Counted from the first letter of the stretch, positions 1-8,122 are shown. The stretch is 64,000 nucleotides of DNA from Miltoncostaea marina (GCF_018141525.1 NZ_CP064655.1:1426001-1490000), one strand, 5' to 3'. The notes: a model not told the origin generated them from the sequence alone. Made by a program: numbers and translations.

Positions 1-1538
1 GGCAGCCCGGCCGCCTCGCGCGCCAGGTACGCCAGCGCCCGCCAGCGCGGCGACGCGAGCTTGGCGGCGCCGTCGGGCAGCCGGACGATCTCCTCCTCCA
101 CCGCCCGCGCCGACGACCAGCCGTCGGACAGGCGCGCCAGGCGCTCGATGTCGGCCTCGGGCAGCGCCAGCGCGGCGCCGAGCTCGCGGATGGCCATGCG
201 GATGCGGAAGGTGGGGAAGGCCGCCACCAGCGCCGCGTGCTGGTGGCCGTAGCGGCGGATCACCTCCTCGATGAGCCGCTCGCGCACGTCGCGCGGGAAG
301 TCGAGGTCGATGTCGGGCACCGACGCCATGTCGCGGTTGAGGAAGCGGCCCAGGAAGAGCCCGTTCTCGACCGGGTCGATGTGCGACAGGCCGGTGAGGT
401 AGCAGACGATCGAGCCGACCGACGACCCGCGCCCCCGCCCGGGCGGCAGCCAGCGGCGCGCCGAGCCCGCCGGGCGCACGGTCAGCGCGACCTCGCGGGC
501 CAGCTCGAGGATGTCGCGGTGGAGCAGGAAGAACCCGGCCAGGTCGTGGTGGGCGATGAGGGCGAGCTCCTCGTCGAGCCGCCGCCGGGCCGCCGCCCGC
601 CTGCGGGCGTTGGGGTAGCGCGCGCCGAGCTGGTGGACGCACAGGGCCGCGAGCGCCTCCTGCGCCGTCTGCCCGGGGTGCGACCCCGTGAAGTCGGGGA
701 AGCGGTAGCCGAGGTCGCGGGTGAGGTCGAACTCCAGCCGCTCGGCGATGCGCACGCTCTGGGCGACCGCCTCGGGGTGGTCGGCGAAGCGGGCGGCCGT
801 CTCCGCGGGCGGCCGCAGGACGGCCTGGCGGTTGCCGCGCCGATGCTCCTCCGAGCCGTCGAGCGTCAGCCGGTGGCGGATCGCGACGAAGGCGTCCTGC
901 AGCAGCGCGCGCTCGGGGGCGTGCGCGTGCGGGTCGCCGGTGGCGACCGCCGGCACGCCGGCGGCCTCGGCCAGGCGGACGAGGTCCCGCGCCAGCCGCC
1001 GGTCGCCGCGGGTCATCGTGCGCTGGATCTCCACGTGCACGTTGCCGGGCCCGAAGTCGCGCGCCAGGTCGCGCACGGCCTGGAGGGCGGCCCGCCGCTC
1101 GCCCGCCGCGACCAGCCGCGGCACGAGGCCGTGGCGGGCGCAGCCGGTGAGGCACACGAGGCCCGCCGCGTGGGGGCCGAGCGCGTCGCGGTCGAGCGCG
1201 GGCGGTAGGGGGCGCCGGTCGGGCGGCGGCCGCGTGTCCCGGTGGGCGATCGTGACGAGCCGGCAGAGGTTGGCGTACCCGCGCGCGTCGGCCGCCAACA
1301 GCGTGAGATGCGAGCCGTCGCGCAGGGTGAGCTCGGCGCCCGTGATCGGGCGCACCCCGCACGCGCGCGCCGCGTGCGCGAACGCCAGCGAGCCGCACAG
1401 GCCGTCGTGGTCGGTGAGCGCGAGCGCGGCGTGGTCCATCCGCGCCGCCGCCTCGGCCATCTCCTCGGGGGCCGAGGCGCCGTCGAGGAAGCTGAAGGCC
1501 GAGTGGGCGTGGAGCTCGACGTAGGGGGTCCGGGCCAT
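1..1538 (-). CDS. dnaE2: Error-prone DNA polymerase III alpha subunit DnaE2 (N-terminal part, cut by window edge)
   Basis: This is the 5' half (about 512 codons) of a C-family DNA polymerase; the rest lies beyond base 1. The protein starts MARTPYVELHAHSAFSFLDG, the PHP-domain opening typical of DnaE-type polymerases (LHAHS, then LTDHDGL). Further on, near residues 385-400, it has GSIVCYLTGLSHIDP and then DIDLDFPRD, the catalytic palm region of PolIIIalpha, which holds two of the metal-binding aspartates. DnaE2 proteins are usually about 1,050-1,100 residues and act with ImuB in SOS mutagenesis and translesion synthesis. The assignment to DnaE2 rather than replicative DnaE1 rests on the LexA box 4 bp before the ATG and on the nearby imuB. 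The SOS box covers the likely -10 (TACGAA), so LexA would block transcription directly. The start is the first ATG after the box. Confidence 0.9.
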   Translation of the reverse strand, partial: MARTPYVELHAHSAFSFLDGASAPEEMAEAAARMDHAALALTDHDGLCGSLAFAHAARACGVRPITGAELTLRDGSHLTLLAADARGYANLCRLVTIAHRDTRPPPDRRPLPPALDRDALGPHAAGLVCLTGCARHGLVPRLVAAGERRAALQAVRDLARDFGPGNVHVEIQRTMTRGDRRLARDLVRLAEAAGVPAVATGDPHAHAPERALLQDAFVAIRHRLTLDGSEEHRRGNRQAVLRPPAETAARFADHPEAVAQSVRIAERLEFDLTRDLGYRFPDFTGSHPGQTAQEALAALCVHQLGARYPNARRRAAARRRLDEELALIAHHDLAGFFLLHRDILELAREVALTVRPAGSARRWLPPGRGRGSSVGSIVCYLTGLSHIDPVENGLFLGRFLNRDMASVPDIDLDFPRDVRERLIEEVIRRYGHQHAALVAAFPTFRIRMAIRELGAALALPEADIERLARLSDGWSSARAVEEEIVRLPDGAAKLASPRWRALAYLAREAAGL

Positions 1539-1542
1539 GGGG

Positions 1543-1554
1543 GAACGCATGTTC
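1543..1554. promoter_or_regulatory. LexA (SOS) box of dnaE2
   Basis: GAACGCATGTTC matches the actinobacterial LexA operator GAAC-N4-GTTC with a perfect palindrome. It lies 4 bp upstream of the dnaE2 ATG and overlaps the probable -10 element. The same motif appears in front of imuB and of the small gene at 37107-37463. Confidence 0.9.
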
Positions 1555-1616
1555 GTACCGGCCCGGCCCCGATGCAAGCGGGCGCGGCGCGATGCGACGC
1601 GGCCCCGCCCGGGGGC

Positions 1617-2504
1617 TCAGCGCGGCCCGCCCGCCTCCGGCCGCCACGCGGGCGCGTACATCCCCGCGTCCGGCCCCGAGCGCGTGATCCGCCGCGCCGG
1701 TCCGCCGGCCGCGGGGACCAGGTACAGATCCTGCCGGCCGTGGCGCACGGCGTACACCGCGATCCAGCGGCCGTCCGGCGACCACGCCGGGTCGAGCTCC
1801 GCCCACGGCGTGCGCGTCAGGCGGTACGCGCCCGTGCCGTCGGCGTCGACCAGGTACAGGTCGCCGTCGCGCGCCACGACGAGCCGGCGCCCGTCCGGCG
1901 ACCAGCTCGGCGCCGCCCCGGCCGTCAGCGGGCGCGCCCGTCCGCCGGCCGCCGGGGCGATCAGCACGCGCGGCCGGCCGCGCGCGTCGTCGCGCGTGAC
2001 CGCCAGGCGCCGTCCCTCGGGCGACCACGCGGGCGCGTAGGCGTCGCGCAGCAGCCGGCGCAGCCCCGTGCCGTCGGGGCGCACGACCCACACGGCCGAC
2101 GAGCACCCGGTCGACTCGATGCGGCCGCCGTCGCCGGCGAACGCGATCAGGCGTCCGTCGGGGGACCACGCCGGGTCGAGCGCGAAACCGCCCGCGCGGG
2201 TGACGCGCACGATGCGGCGGCCGTCGGCCGTCACCGCATGGATCTCCCAGCGGCGGCCGCCGTCCGTGGTGCGCGAGAACGCGATCCGGCGCCCGTCGGG
2301 CGACCACGACGGCTCGCCGTCGATCCCCCGCCCGCCGGTGATCACCCGCACCGGCCCGCCCGCCGCAGCGACCCGGACCAGGTCGGCGTCGTCGCCGTGG
2401 CCGCGGACGGCGACGAGCGTCCCCGAGGCCGGGACGGCCTGCGCGGCCGGCGGGGCGGCGAGCGCGCCCGCGACGAGGAGGGCGGCGAGGGCGGCACGGG
2501 TCAT
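1617..2504 (-). CDS. TolB-like beta-propeller protein, secreted
   Basis: A 295-residue protein with an N-terminal signal peptide (MTRAALAALLVAGALAAPPAAQA) followed by at least six repeats built around the PD40/WD40-like motif WSPDGRRIAF (for example EPSWSPDGRR, DPAWSPDGRLIAF, APAWSPEGRR, APSWSPDGRR, DPAWSPDGRWIA). Such repeats form TolB-type six-bladed beta-propellers. These are usually periplasmic or extracytoplasmic protein-interaction modules with no enzymatic activity of their own. The ATG is preceded by GGAGGAC at a good distance. It is transcribed toward dnaE2 on the same strand but lies upstream of none of its parts, and no neighbour suggests a partner. Function beyond the fold is unknown. 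Confidence 0.8.
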   Translation of the reverse strand: MTRAALAALLVAGALAAPPAAQAVPASGTLVAVRGHGDDADLVRVAAAGGPVRVITGGRGIDGEPSWSPDGRRIAFSRTTDGGRRWEIHAVTADGRRIVRVTRAGGFALDPAWSPDGRLIAFAGDGGRIESTGCSSAVWVVRPDGTGLRRLLRDAYAPAWSPEGRRLAVTRDDARGRPRVLIAPAAGGRARPLTAGAAPSWSPDGRRLVVARDGDLYLVDADGTGAYRLTRTPWAELDPAWSPDGRWIAVYAVRHGRQDLYLVPAAGGPARRITRSGPDAGMYAPAWRPEAGGPR

Positions 2505-2691
2505 GGGACGAGCGTCCTCCCGCCGGGCGGCGGGCGCGTCCGGTCCCCCCCGGTGGCGGCTGCGGGAAACCGGCACCTCCGGCGCATCGGCGGCCGCCGC
2601 GCCCCGGGCCGCACGGCGCGGGCCTGGCCGGCCGGTGCACGAGGGCGACGGGCGCGGGTGCGGGCGGCGTGGCCGTGGGTAGAGGAGCGGC

Positions 2692-3831
2692 ATGCGCGAG
2701 GTCGCGCCGCCGTCCGAGGGCGAGAGCCTCTCCGAGGCCATCCGGCGCGCGCCCGCGCGCGAGGTGGTCGTGCGGCCGCTCACGATCGTCGTCCTGCTGG
2801 GCACGATCCTGCTCGTCGGCACGGTGGTCTGGGTGCTGCTCAGCGCCTGGCAGGTGGTCTCGTGGATCGTGATCGCCGCGTTCCTCGCCGTCGCCCTCAT
2901 GCCGGCGGTCGACGCGCTCGAGCGGCGCGGGATGCCCAACGCCCCCGCGGTGACGGTCGTGGCCGTGCTCGCCCTCGGCGCGATGGGGCTGCTCGCCTGG
3001 GCCCTGATCCCGCCGCTCATCGCGCAGACCACCGAGCTCGTCCGCGCCGTGCCGGACGCCCTCGACGAGATGGCGCGCGGGCGGGGGCCGCTGGGGTTCC
3101 TCGAGCGCGAGTACGGCCTCGTCGAGCGGGCGCGCGAGGCGGCCGCCCAGACCGACGGCGCCACGGTGCTCGGCTTCACCTCGCCCGCCATCGGGTTGCT
3201 GCGCGGCCTCGTCACCGCGGTCGTCGGCGCGGTGACGGTCTTCTTCCTCACGATCTTCATGCTCCGCGACGGCCGCCGGCTGGTGGAGTCGGCGCTCGAG
3301 CTGGTGCCGCCGGCCACGCGCCCGCGGGTGGCCCGAGCGCTCGGCGGCGTCACCGTGACCATCCGCGGCTACGTGCAGGGGAACCTGCTGATCACGCTCA
3401 TCGCGGGCGTGGTCGCCTGGGCGGTCCTGCGCGCGACCGGGGTGCCGTACGCGGTGCCGCTCGCCCTCGTGGTGGCAGTGCTCGACCTCATCCCGCTGGT
3501 GGGCGCGTCGCTCGCCACGGCGATCGTGGGCGCCGTCTCGCTCACGGAGGGCGTCTGGGCCGCGCTGATCGTCGTCGCGGTCCTCATCGTGTACCAGCAG
3601 ATCGAGAACCACCTGCTCCAGCCGGTGATCTACGGGCGCACGGTGCAGCTGTCGCCGCTGGCGATCCTCATCGCGGTGCTGCTCGGCGCCGCGCTCGCCG
3701 GCATCGTGGGCGCGCTCGTCGCGATCCCGGTCGCCGGGTCGCTGCAGGTCGTGGTGCGCGAGGTGCTCGCCGCCCGCCGCGAGCGCGCCGCCGTCGCGGT
3801 CGTCGCCCCCGGGCCGCCGCCGGACGGGTAG
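2692..3831 (+). CDS. AI-2E family transporter (TqsA/YdiK-like permease)
   Basis: A 379-residue polytopic membrane protein. Two hydrophobic segments near residues 30-70 are followed by a pair at 83-110, a soluble stretch (about 115-165) and a second cluster of helices (about 170-355). The segment ending GRTVQLSPLAILIAVLLG and the preceding NHLLQPVIYG are hallmarks of the AI-2E transporter family (PF01594). Members export autoinducer-2 (TqsA) or act as Na+/H+ antiporters or in osmotic stress; the substrate cannot be told from sequence. The length is normal for the family. The start ATG has GAGGAGC just upstream. It stands alone between divergent and co-oriented genes. Confidence 0.85.
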   Translation: MREVAPPSEGESLSEAIRRAPAREVVVRPLTIVVLLGTILLVGTVVWVLLSAWQVVSWIVIAAFLAVALMPAVDALERRGMPNAPAVTVVAVLALGAMGLLAWALIPPLIAQTTELVRAVPDALDEMARGRGPLGFLEREYGLVERAREAAAQTDGATVLGFTSPAIGLLRGLVTAVVGAVTVFFLTIFMLRDGRRLVESALELVPPATRPRVARALGGVTVTIRGYVQGNLLITLIAGVVAWAVLRATGVPYAVPLALVVAVLDLIPLVGASLATAIVGAVSLTEGVWAALIVVAVLIVYQQIENHLLQPVIYGRTVQLSPLAILIAVLLGAALAGIVGALVAIPVAGSLQVVVREVLAARRERAAVAVVAPGPPPDG

Positions 3832-3922
3832 CGGCGCCGCGGGCCGCCGTGGCGCCGGCCGCCGGGGGCTGGCCCCGCGACCCGCCCCGGCGCTACGCTC
3901 GGCCGGTCGTCGAGGAGGCGCG

Positions 3923-4753
3923 ATGGGCGAGCCCGCGGAGAAGGCCGGCCTGCGGAACGCGTGGGGGCGGGTGGCCGACGCCTACGAGGACGCCTGGGCC
4001 GAGCGCACCGCCCACCTCACCGCCACCGGGCTGGACCTGCTGGCCGCCCCGGCGGGCGGGCGCGGGCTGGACGTGGCCTGCGGCCCGGGGCTGACGACCG
4101 TCGCCCTGGCGGAGCGGCTCGACGGCGGCGAGGCCCTCGGCGTGGACTTCGCGCCCGCGATGGTGGAGCGCGCGACCGCGCGCCACGGCGCCCGCCCCGG
4201 GGTGGCCTTCGCGGTGGACGACGCCGAGCGGCTCGGGCAGCCCGACGCCGCCTTCGACGTGGTCACGTGCAGCTTCGGGCTCATGTACTGCTACGACGCC
4301 ACGGCGGCCGTCCGGCACATGGCCCGCGTCGTGCGCCCGGGCGGGCGGGTGCTCAACGTGGTGTGGGGCCGGGCGGCGCGGGTCTGGTTCGTGCCCGTGA
4401 TCGAGCTCATCGAGAGCCGGGCGGAGTACTACTCGGCCGTCTGCCCGATGATGTTCTTCTACGGCCTGCCGGGCGTGCTGCCGCGGATGCTCGGCGAGGC
4501 CGGCCTCGAGCCCGTGGAGGCGCGGGCGCTCGACGCCCGCATGCGCTTCCCCGGCGTGGCCGACGCCGTGGAGACCGCGATCGCCGCGGGCCCGCTGTGG
4601 GGCCTGTTCGCCAACCGGCTGGACGCGCGCGCCCAGGCCGAGGTGCGGGAGGCGCTCGCGGCGCACGTCGAGTCGCTCGCCGAGCCGGACGGCGCCGGCA
4701 TCGCGCTGCCCGCGGAGGCGGTCGTCGTGGTGGCCGGACGACCGGGCGGGTGA
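3923..4753 (+). CDS. Class I SAM-dependent methyltransferase
   Basis: A 276-residue protein with a Rossmann-type methyltransferase domain. Motif I is GLDVACGPGLTTVALAERL (about residues 49-67), the acidic end of strand beta2 is ALGVDFAPAMVERA, and motif III-like FDVVTCSFGLMYCYD follows. The pattern matches the Methyltransf_11/25 families that modify small molecules; the substrate is unknown. A TACGCT -10 is followed by an ordinary leader with AGGAGGCG before the ATG, so this gene is translated in the Shine-Dalgarno mode. It converges on the DUF4389 gene with 19 bp between the stops. Confidence 0.8.
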   Translation: MGEPAEKAGLRNAWGRVADAYEDAWAERTAHLTATGLDLLAAPAGGRGLDVACGPGLTTVALAERLDGGEALGVDFAPAMVERATARHGARPGVAFAVDDAERLGQPDAAFDVVTCSFGLMYCYDATAAVRHMARVVRPGGRVLNVVWGRAARVWFVPVIELIESRAEYYSAVCPMMFFYGLPGVLPRMLGEAGLEPVEARALDARMRFPGVADAVETAIAAGPLWGLFANRLDARAQAEVREALAAHVESLAEPDGAGIALPAEAVVVVAGRPGG

Positions 4754-4772
4754 CGGGCGGTCCGGCGGCCCC

Positions 4773-5342
4773 CTACGCCTCGACGTCGGTGGAGAAGCTC
4801 GGGTAGCGGTCGGTCAGCAGCAGCGCGTAGCCGTGCGTCTGCGCGGTGAAGCGGATGATCCAGGCCACGAGGTTGCGCAGCCCGAGGGGCATCGCGCCCG
4901 TGAACAGGCACGCGAACCAGGCGATGATGCCGAGCACCTCGAGCAGGTACCCGAGCACCTGCGCCACGATCAGCGCCGGGATCACGAGCACGATGCGAAA
5001 GCCCGTCTTCCACCGGTTCTGCGGCGCCGGCGGGGCGATCGCCAGGTCGGCGTCGTAGGGCCGGTCGCCGAGGAAGCCGGGGTAGGGGTCGGCCAGGAAG
5101 AACAGGTATCCCGACACCTGCGCGCTGTAGCGCAGGAACTGGGCGATGAAGTCGTGCAGCCCCTGGGGCGTCCTGCCGGCGAACAGGGTCGCGAACCAGC
5201 TCACGATCGCCGCCAGGGCCACCACGATGCCCCACAGCGCCAGCCAGATGGCGTGCGGGATGACGAGGATGATGCGGAACGCGACGGTCAGGCGCGTGCG
5301 CCGCAGGTCGTCGGTGACGTGGAGGCGGATGGGGTGGTCCAT
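4773..5342 (-). CDS. DUF4389 domain membrane protein
   Basis: A 189-residue membrane protein made of two similar halves. Each half has a pair of hydrophobic segments with the DUF4389 pattern: VAFRIILVIPHAIWLALWG, then TLFAGRTPQGLHDFIAQFLRYSAQVSGYLFFLADPYP in the first, and IVLVIPALIVAQVLGYL, then CLFTGAMPLGLRNLVAWIIRFTAQTHGYALLLTDRYP in the second. The internal duplication is visible by eye. The biochemical role of the family is not known. The promoter looks leaderless: TAGGCT (5349-5354) ends 6 bp before the ATG. Confidence 0.8.
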   Translation of the reverse strand: MDHPIRLHVTDDLRRTRLTVAFRIILVIPHAIWLALWGIVVALAAIVSWFATLFAGRTPQGLHDFIAQFLRYSAQVSGYLFFLADPYPGFLGDRPYDADLAIAPPAPQNRWKTGFRIVLVIPALIVAQVLGYLLEVLGIIAWFACLFTGAMPLGLRNLVAWIIRFTAQTHGYALLLTDRYPSFSTDVEA

Positions 5343-5386
5343 GCGGGCAGCCTACGGCCGCCTCCGGACGCACGTCGACACGCGCA

Positions 5387-5523
5387 CGCACGTGAGAGAG
5401 CGCCGGTGCCCGCGGCGCTCTCTCTGTGTGCGATGCGCCCGGGTGCCCTCCGGGCGTCGCTGTGGCTCTGTCCAGCACCACATGCATCGGCGGGAGCGCG
5501 TGGCGTCCTGCTGATGCACAGAG
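5387..5523. ncRNA. Candidate structured RNA with a pseudoknot, unknown family
   Basis: The gap between the DUF4389 gene and the amidase holds nearly back-to-back helices. Hairpin 1 is 5394-5404 paired with 5414-5424 (11 perfect pairs), extended by 5387-5391 with 5428-5432. Hairpin 2 spans 5430-5460: GCGA, then 7 GC-rich pairs with a 7-nt loop, with a 2-nt bulge. P3 is TGTGG (5461-5465) with CCACA (5478-5482). P4 is TGCATC (5483-5488) with GATGCA (5513-5518). The loop of P3 (CTCTG, 5466-5470) pairs with CAGAG (5519-5523), which makes an H-type pseudoknot. Hairpin 2, P3 and P4 abut with no linker. All pairs are Watson-Crick, so the strand cannot be decided. It resembles none of the riboswitches I can recall (not ydaO or SAM). 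It may be the leader of the amidase or an independent RNA. Confidence 0.45.
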
Positions 5524-5582
5524 GTATTGCCCATGCCCGGAGCTGCCGAAACGATGGAGGCGGACCGCGCGACCCGGCCTCG

Positions 5583-5611
5583 TTGGGCGGGGTGCCCCCC
5601 GGGGCTACGAT
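5583..5611 (+). promoter_or_regulatory. Promoter of the amidase gene
   Basis: TTGGGC (5583-5588), a 17-bp spacer and TACGAT (5606-5611) predict transcription starting near 5618. This lies downstream of the ATG at 5527, so that ATG could not serve transcripts from this promoter. It supports the later AUC start at 5653. Confidence 0.5.
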
Positions 5612-5652
5612 GCGCGCGCTCCGCCCCCGCCACCGAACGAAGGGGACGTCCC

Positions 5653-6663
5653 ATCCCGCGCCTCGCACGCCGCATCGCCCTCCTCGCAGCCGCGCTCGCC
5701 ACCCTCGCCGTGCCCGCCGCGGCGTCCGCCGCGCTGCCCCGCGTCGCGGTCGATCCCGGCCACGGCGGCGCCGACACCGGCGCCGTGGGCCGCCTGCCCG
5801 CCGGCACGCCCACGGGGATGACGCCGCGGGCCGACGCGCAGGGCCGCACCGTGCTGTACGAGAAGGACGTCAACCTCGACATCGCCGTGCGGCTCGACGC
5901 CTGGCTGCGGGCGCGCGGGGCGCGGACCCTCATGACCCGCACGGGGGACCTCGCCGGCGGCGACCGGCCGTTCACCACCACCGGGGCGGACCTGAAGGCG
6001 CGGGTGGACATGGCCAACGAGGCCGGCGTGGAGCTGTTCGTGTCGGTGCACAACAACGCGCTCGGCGCCACCACCAGCGGCACCGAGACGTTCCACTACT
6101 ACTACTCGAGCGCCGCGGCGCGGGTGCTGGCGAGCGACGTGCAGGCGGCCGTGGTGGCCGCGCTGGGCCTGCCGGACCGCGGGGTGAAGAGCGCCGGCTT
6201 CTACGTGCTGCGCCACACCCGCATGCCGGCGATCCTCGTGGAGGGCGGCTTCCTGACCAACCCGTCCGAGGCGCTGCTGCTGGCGAGCCCCGACGTGCGC
6301 CAGCGCATCGCGGAGGCGATCGGCCGCGGGGTCGAGCGCTACGCGGCCCGGGACGTCGTGGCGCCGCCGCGGCTGCCCGCCACCATCGGCCCCTGGAAGA
6401 CCAAGCCCAAGCGGGTGCCGGCCGGCTACCGGCTGGTGAAGACCGGCCGCACGAACCCGGTGGGCCGCGGCGGCTGGCTCGCCGTGGTCGCGGGCTTCCG
6501 CCAGCCGGTCGTCACGCGCGCCCGCCCGGCGACGATCGGCCCGTGGTCGACGAGGCCCCGGAGCGTCCCGGCCGGCTACCGCCTGGTGAAGACCGGCCGC
6601 GCCAACCAGGTCGGCCGCGGCGGGTGGCTGGCCGTGCTGGGGGCGGGGGCGACCTCGCGCTGA
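5653..6663 (+). CDS. N-acetylmuramoyl-L-alanine amidase (Amidase_3), secreted
   Basis: A secreted cell-wall hydrolase cleaving the MurNAc-L-Ala bond, 336 residues from the proposed start. After a clean signal peptide (PRLARRIALLAAALATLAVPAAASA) comes an Amidase_3 domain with the zinc ligands and catalytic residues: VDPGHGG, EKDVNLD, SVHNNA and VEGGFLTN. The C-terminus has two 45-residue repeats (ATIGPW..KP..VPAGYRLVKTGR..VGRGGWLAV), probably wall-binding. The start is unusual. The frame has no ATG, GTG, TTG or CTG between the promoter and the signal peptide; an ATC codon at 5653 follows AAGGGG by 8 bp. An ATG at 5527 exists in frame but gives an implausible 42-residue basic extension. Either AUC is used or the base is a sequencing error. 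Confidence 0.85.
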   Translation: MPRLARRIALLAAALATLAVPAAASAALPRVAVDPGHGGADTGAVGRLPAGTPTGMTPRADAQGRTVLYEKDVNLDIAVRLDAWLRARGARTLMTRTGDLAGGDRPFTTTGADLKARVDMANEAGVELFVSVHNNALGATTSGTETFHYYYSSAAARVLASDVQAAVVAALGLPDRGVKSAGFYVLRHTRMPAILVEGGFLTNPSEALLLASPDVRQRIAEAIGRGVERYAARDVVAPPRLPATIGPWKTKPKRVPAGYRLVKTGRTNPVGRGGWLAVVAGFRQPVVTRARPATIGPWSTRPRSVPAGYRLVKTGRANQVGRGGWLAVLGAGATSR

Positions 6664-6676
6664 GGCGGCCGGCGGG

Positions 6677-6928
6677 TCATCCCTGGACGAACCAGCGCCC
6701 GTCGGCGGCGTCGCGGTAGACCACGGTGAGCCGGCCGGGCTCGAGGACGAGCTCGAAGTAGTGGCGGTGGACCGGCCGGCCGGTCCACCAGAGGTCCTGC
6801 ACCAGCCAGTCGTCGCGCACGGCCTCGACCCTGCGGCGACGGCCGCCGGCCTCCACCTGCGCCGGCAGGCCCCGCGCGTCCTGCACCACCCGCGCCGGGC
6901 GCGGGCCCCGCAGCGGCCGCAGGCTCAC
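6677..6928 (-). CDS. DUF6504 family protein, coupled to imuB
   Basis: An 83-residue protein whose GTG start overlaps the imuB stop (GTGA), so the two are translated together. The core VEAVRDDWLVQDLWWTGRPVHRHYFELVL resembles DUF6504 proteins, small proteins often found directly downstream of Y-family polymerase genes in actinobacteria. The Trp/Tyr-rich WWTGRPVHRHYF segment is its main hallmark. Function is unknown; the context implies a role with ImuB in SOS mutagenesis. A start further upstream is possible but would lie inside imuB. Confidence 0.7.
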   Translation of the reverse strand: MSLRPLRGPRPARVVQDARGLPAQVEAGGRRRRVEAVRDDWLVQDLWWTGRPVHRHYFELVLEPGRLTVVYRDAADGRWFVQG

Positions 6929-8118
6929 GGCTCGAGCGGCGCCAGCGCCCACCGCCGCTCGGGCAGGCGCGTCCACGGCTCGATCTCGACCACCCGCAGC
7001 AGCGCGTCGTCGCCCTGGGCGGCGCGCACCTGGCGCACGGCCTCGCCCGCCCGCGCCCTGCGCTCCTCGGCGGGGGAGGACACGGCCGTCAGCTGACGGC
7101 CGCCGAGCGAGCCGGAGGCGTCGCCGCCGATCCACAGCTCCGCGACCGGCCCGGTGACCTCGGCCAGGCGCGGCAGGGCGGCCACGGCGAGCCGGCCGGC
7201 GTCGGCCGTGGCCTCGCGGAGCGTCAGGTCACGCGCCCACGAGCCGCCGTCGGCCAGGCGCGCGCGCAGCGTCAGGGTGCGCAGCGCCGTCCCGCGCCCC
7301 TGCGCGGCGCCCGCCAGCTCGCCCAGCAGCAGCCGGGCGGCGGCCTCGAGCGCCGGCAGGGCGCCGACCGGCTCGGGGAAGGCGACCGACGCCCGCAGCG
7401 GGCGGGGCGGGGTGCGCGGGCGCAGGGCCCGCCCGGCCTCGCCGCGCGCCAGCCGCCAGGCCGTCAGGCCGGGGAAGCCCAGGCGGTCGAGCGCGGCCGC
7501 CCGCGGCAGCCCGGCCACCTGCCCGATCGTGCGCAGCCCCAGGTCGCGCAGCGCCGCCACGAGGCGCGGCTCGAGCGGCAGCCGGTCGACCGGCAGCGAC
7601 GCGAGGAACGCGGCGACCTCGTCGTCCTCGAGCACCAGCGCCCGCCCCGGCGCGGCCTCGCGGGCGGCCTGCAGGGCGGCGAAGAGCGACGGGGCGGCGC
7701 CCACCCGGCCGTCGGCGCCCACGGGTAGCGCGGCCCGCACGCGACGCAGCACGCCGTCGAGGCCCCCGTGCAGGCGCAGCGTGCCGCGCGCGTCGAGCGC
7801 CGCCCCCTCGAGGCCGAACGGCTCCACCGCGAACCCCGATGCCTCGAGGCGCGCCATCGTGCGCTCGAAGGCCTCGGCCGCCGCGTCGGGGTCGGCCACC
7901 ACGAGGTCGAGCCCGGGGCAGCGCGCGAGCGCCTCGCCCACCCGCAGGCCGGGCCGCACGCCCTGCGCCTCGGCGGCGGGGGTGCAGAGCCCGACCACCT
8001 GCGGGGCGCCCGGCGGCGGCCCGAGCGCGACCGGCGCGTCGAGCGGCCGCCGCGCGTTGAGCAGCGCGACGAGCAGGGGGAGCCGCGGGATGTGCACGGC
8101 GACGATCACCGAACACAT
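6925..8118 (-). CDS. imuB: ImuB-like Y-family DNA polymerase homolog (SOS mutasome)
   Basis: About 397 residues. The N-terminus (VIVAVHIPRLPLLVAL, then VVGLCTPAAEAQGVRPGLRVGEALARCPGLDLV) is the Y-family palm/finger region in the ImuB form. The catalytic acidic residues of true Y-polymerases are not obvious, as is usual for ImuB. A helix-hairpin-helix (LGLRTIGQVAGLPRAAALDRLG) follows, then the little-finger region. ImuB acts as a hub that brings DnaE2 to the clamp. The ATG at 8118 lies inside the LexA box; a GTG at 8109 just after it is an equally likely start. No imuA/imuA' gene lies upstream. DUF6504 follows with a GTGA overlap. Confidence 0.85.
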   Translation of the reverse strand: MCSVIVAVHIPRLPLLVALLNARRPLDAPVALGPPPGAPQVVGLCTPAAEAQGVRPGLRVGEALARCPGLDLVVADPDAAAEAFERTMARLEASGFAVEPFGLEGAALDARGTLRLHGGLDGVLRRVRAALPVGADGRVGAAPSLFAALQAAREAAPGRALVLEDDEVAAFLASLPVDRLPLEPRLVAALRDLGLRTIGQVAGLPRAAALDRLGFPGLTAWRLARGEAGRALRPRTPPRPLRASVAFPEPVGALPALEAAARLLLGELAGAAQGRGTALRTLTLRARLADGGSWARDLTLREATADAGRLAVAALPRLAEVTGPVAELWIGGDASGSLGGRQLTAVSSPAEERRARAGEAVRQVRAAQGDDALLRVVEIEPWTRLPERRWALAPLEP

Positions 8119-8122
8119 GTTC
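8111..8122. promoter_or_regulatory. LexA (SOS) box of imuB
   Basis: GAACACATGTTC is a GAAC-N4-GTTC LexA operator that overlaps the start codon of imuB. LexA bound here would cover the transcription start. The box being so close to, or inside, the translation start fits a very short or absent leader. Confidence 0.88.

Noticed and set aside
5387-5432. Hairpin 1 as a plain rho-independent terminator
   Set aside because: No T-run follows on either strand, and no gene ends nearby: both flanking genes start here and point away from each other.
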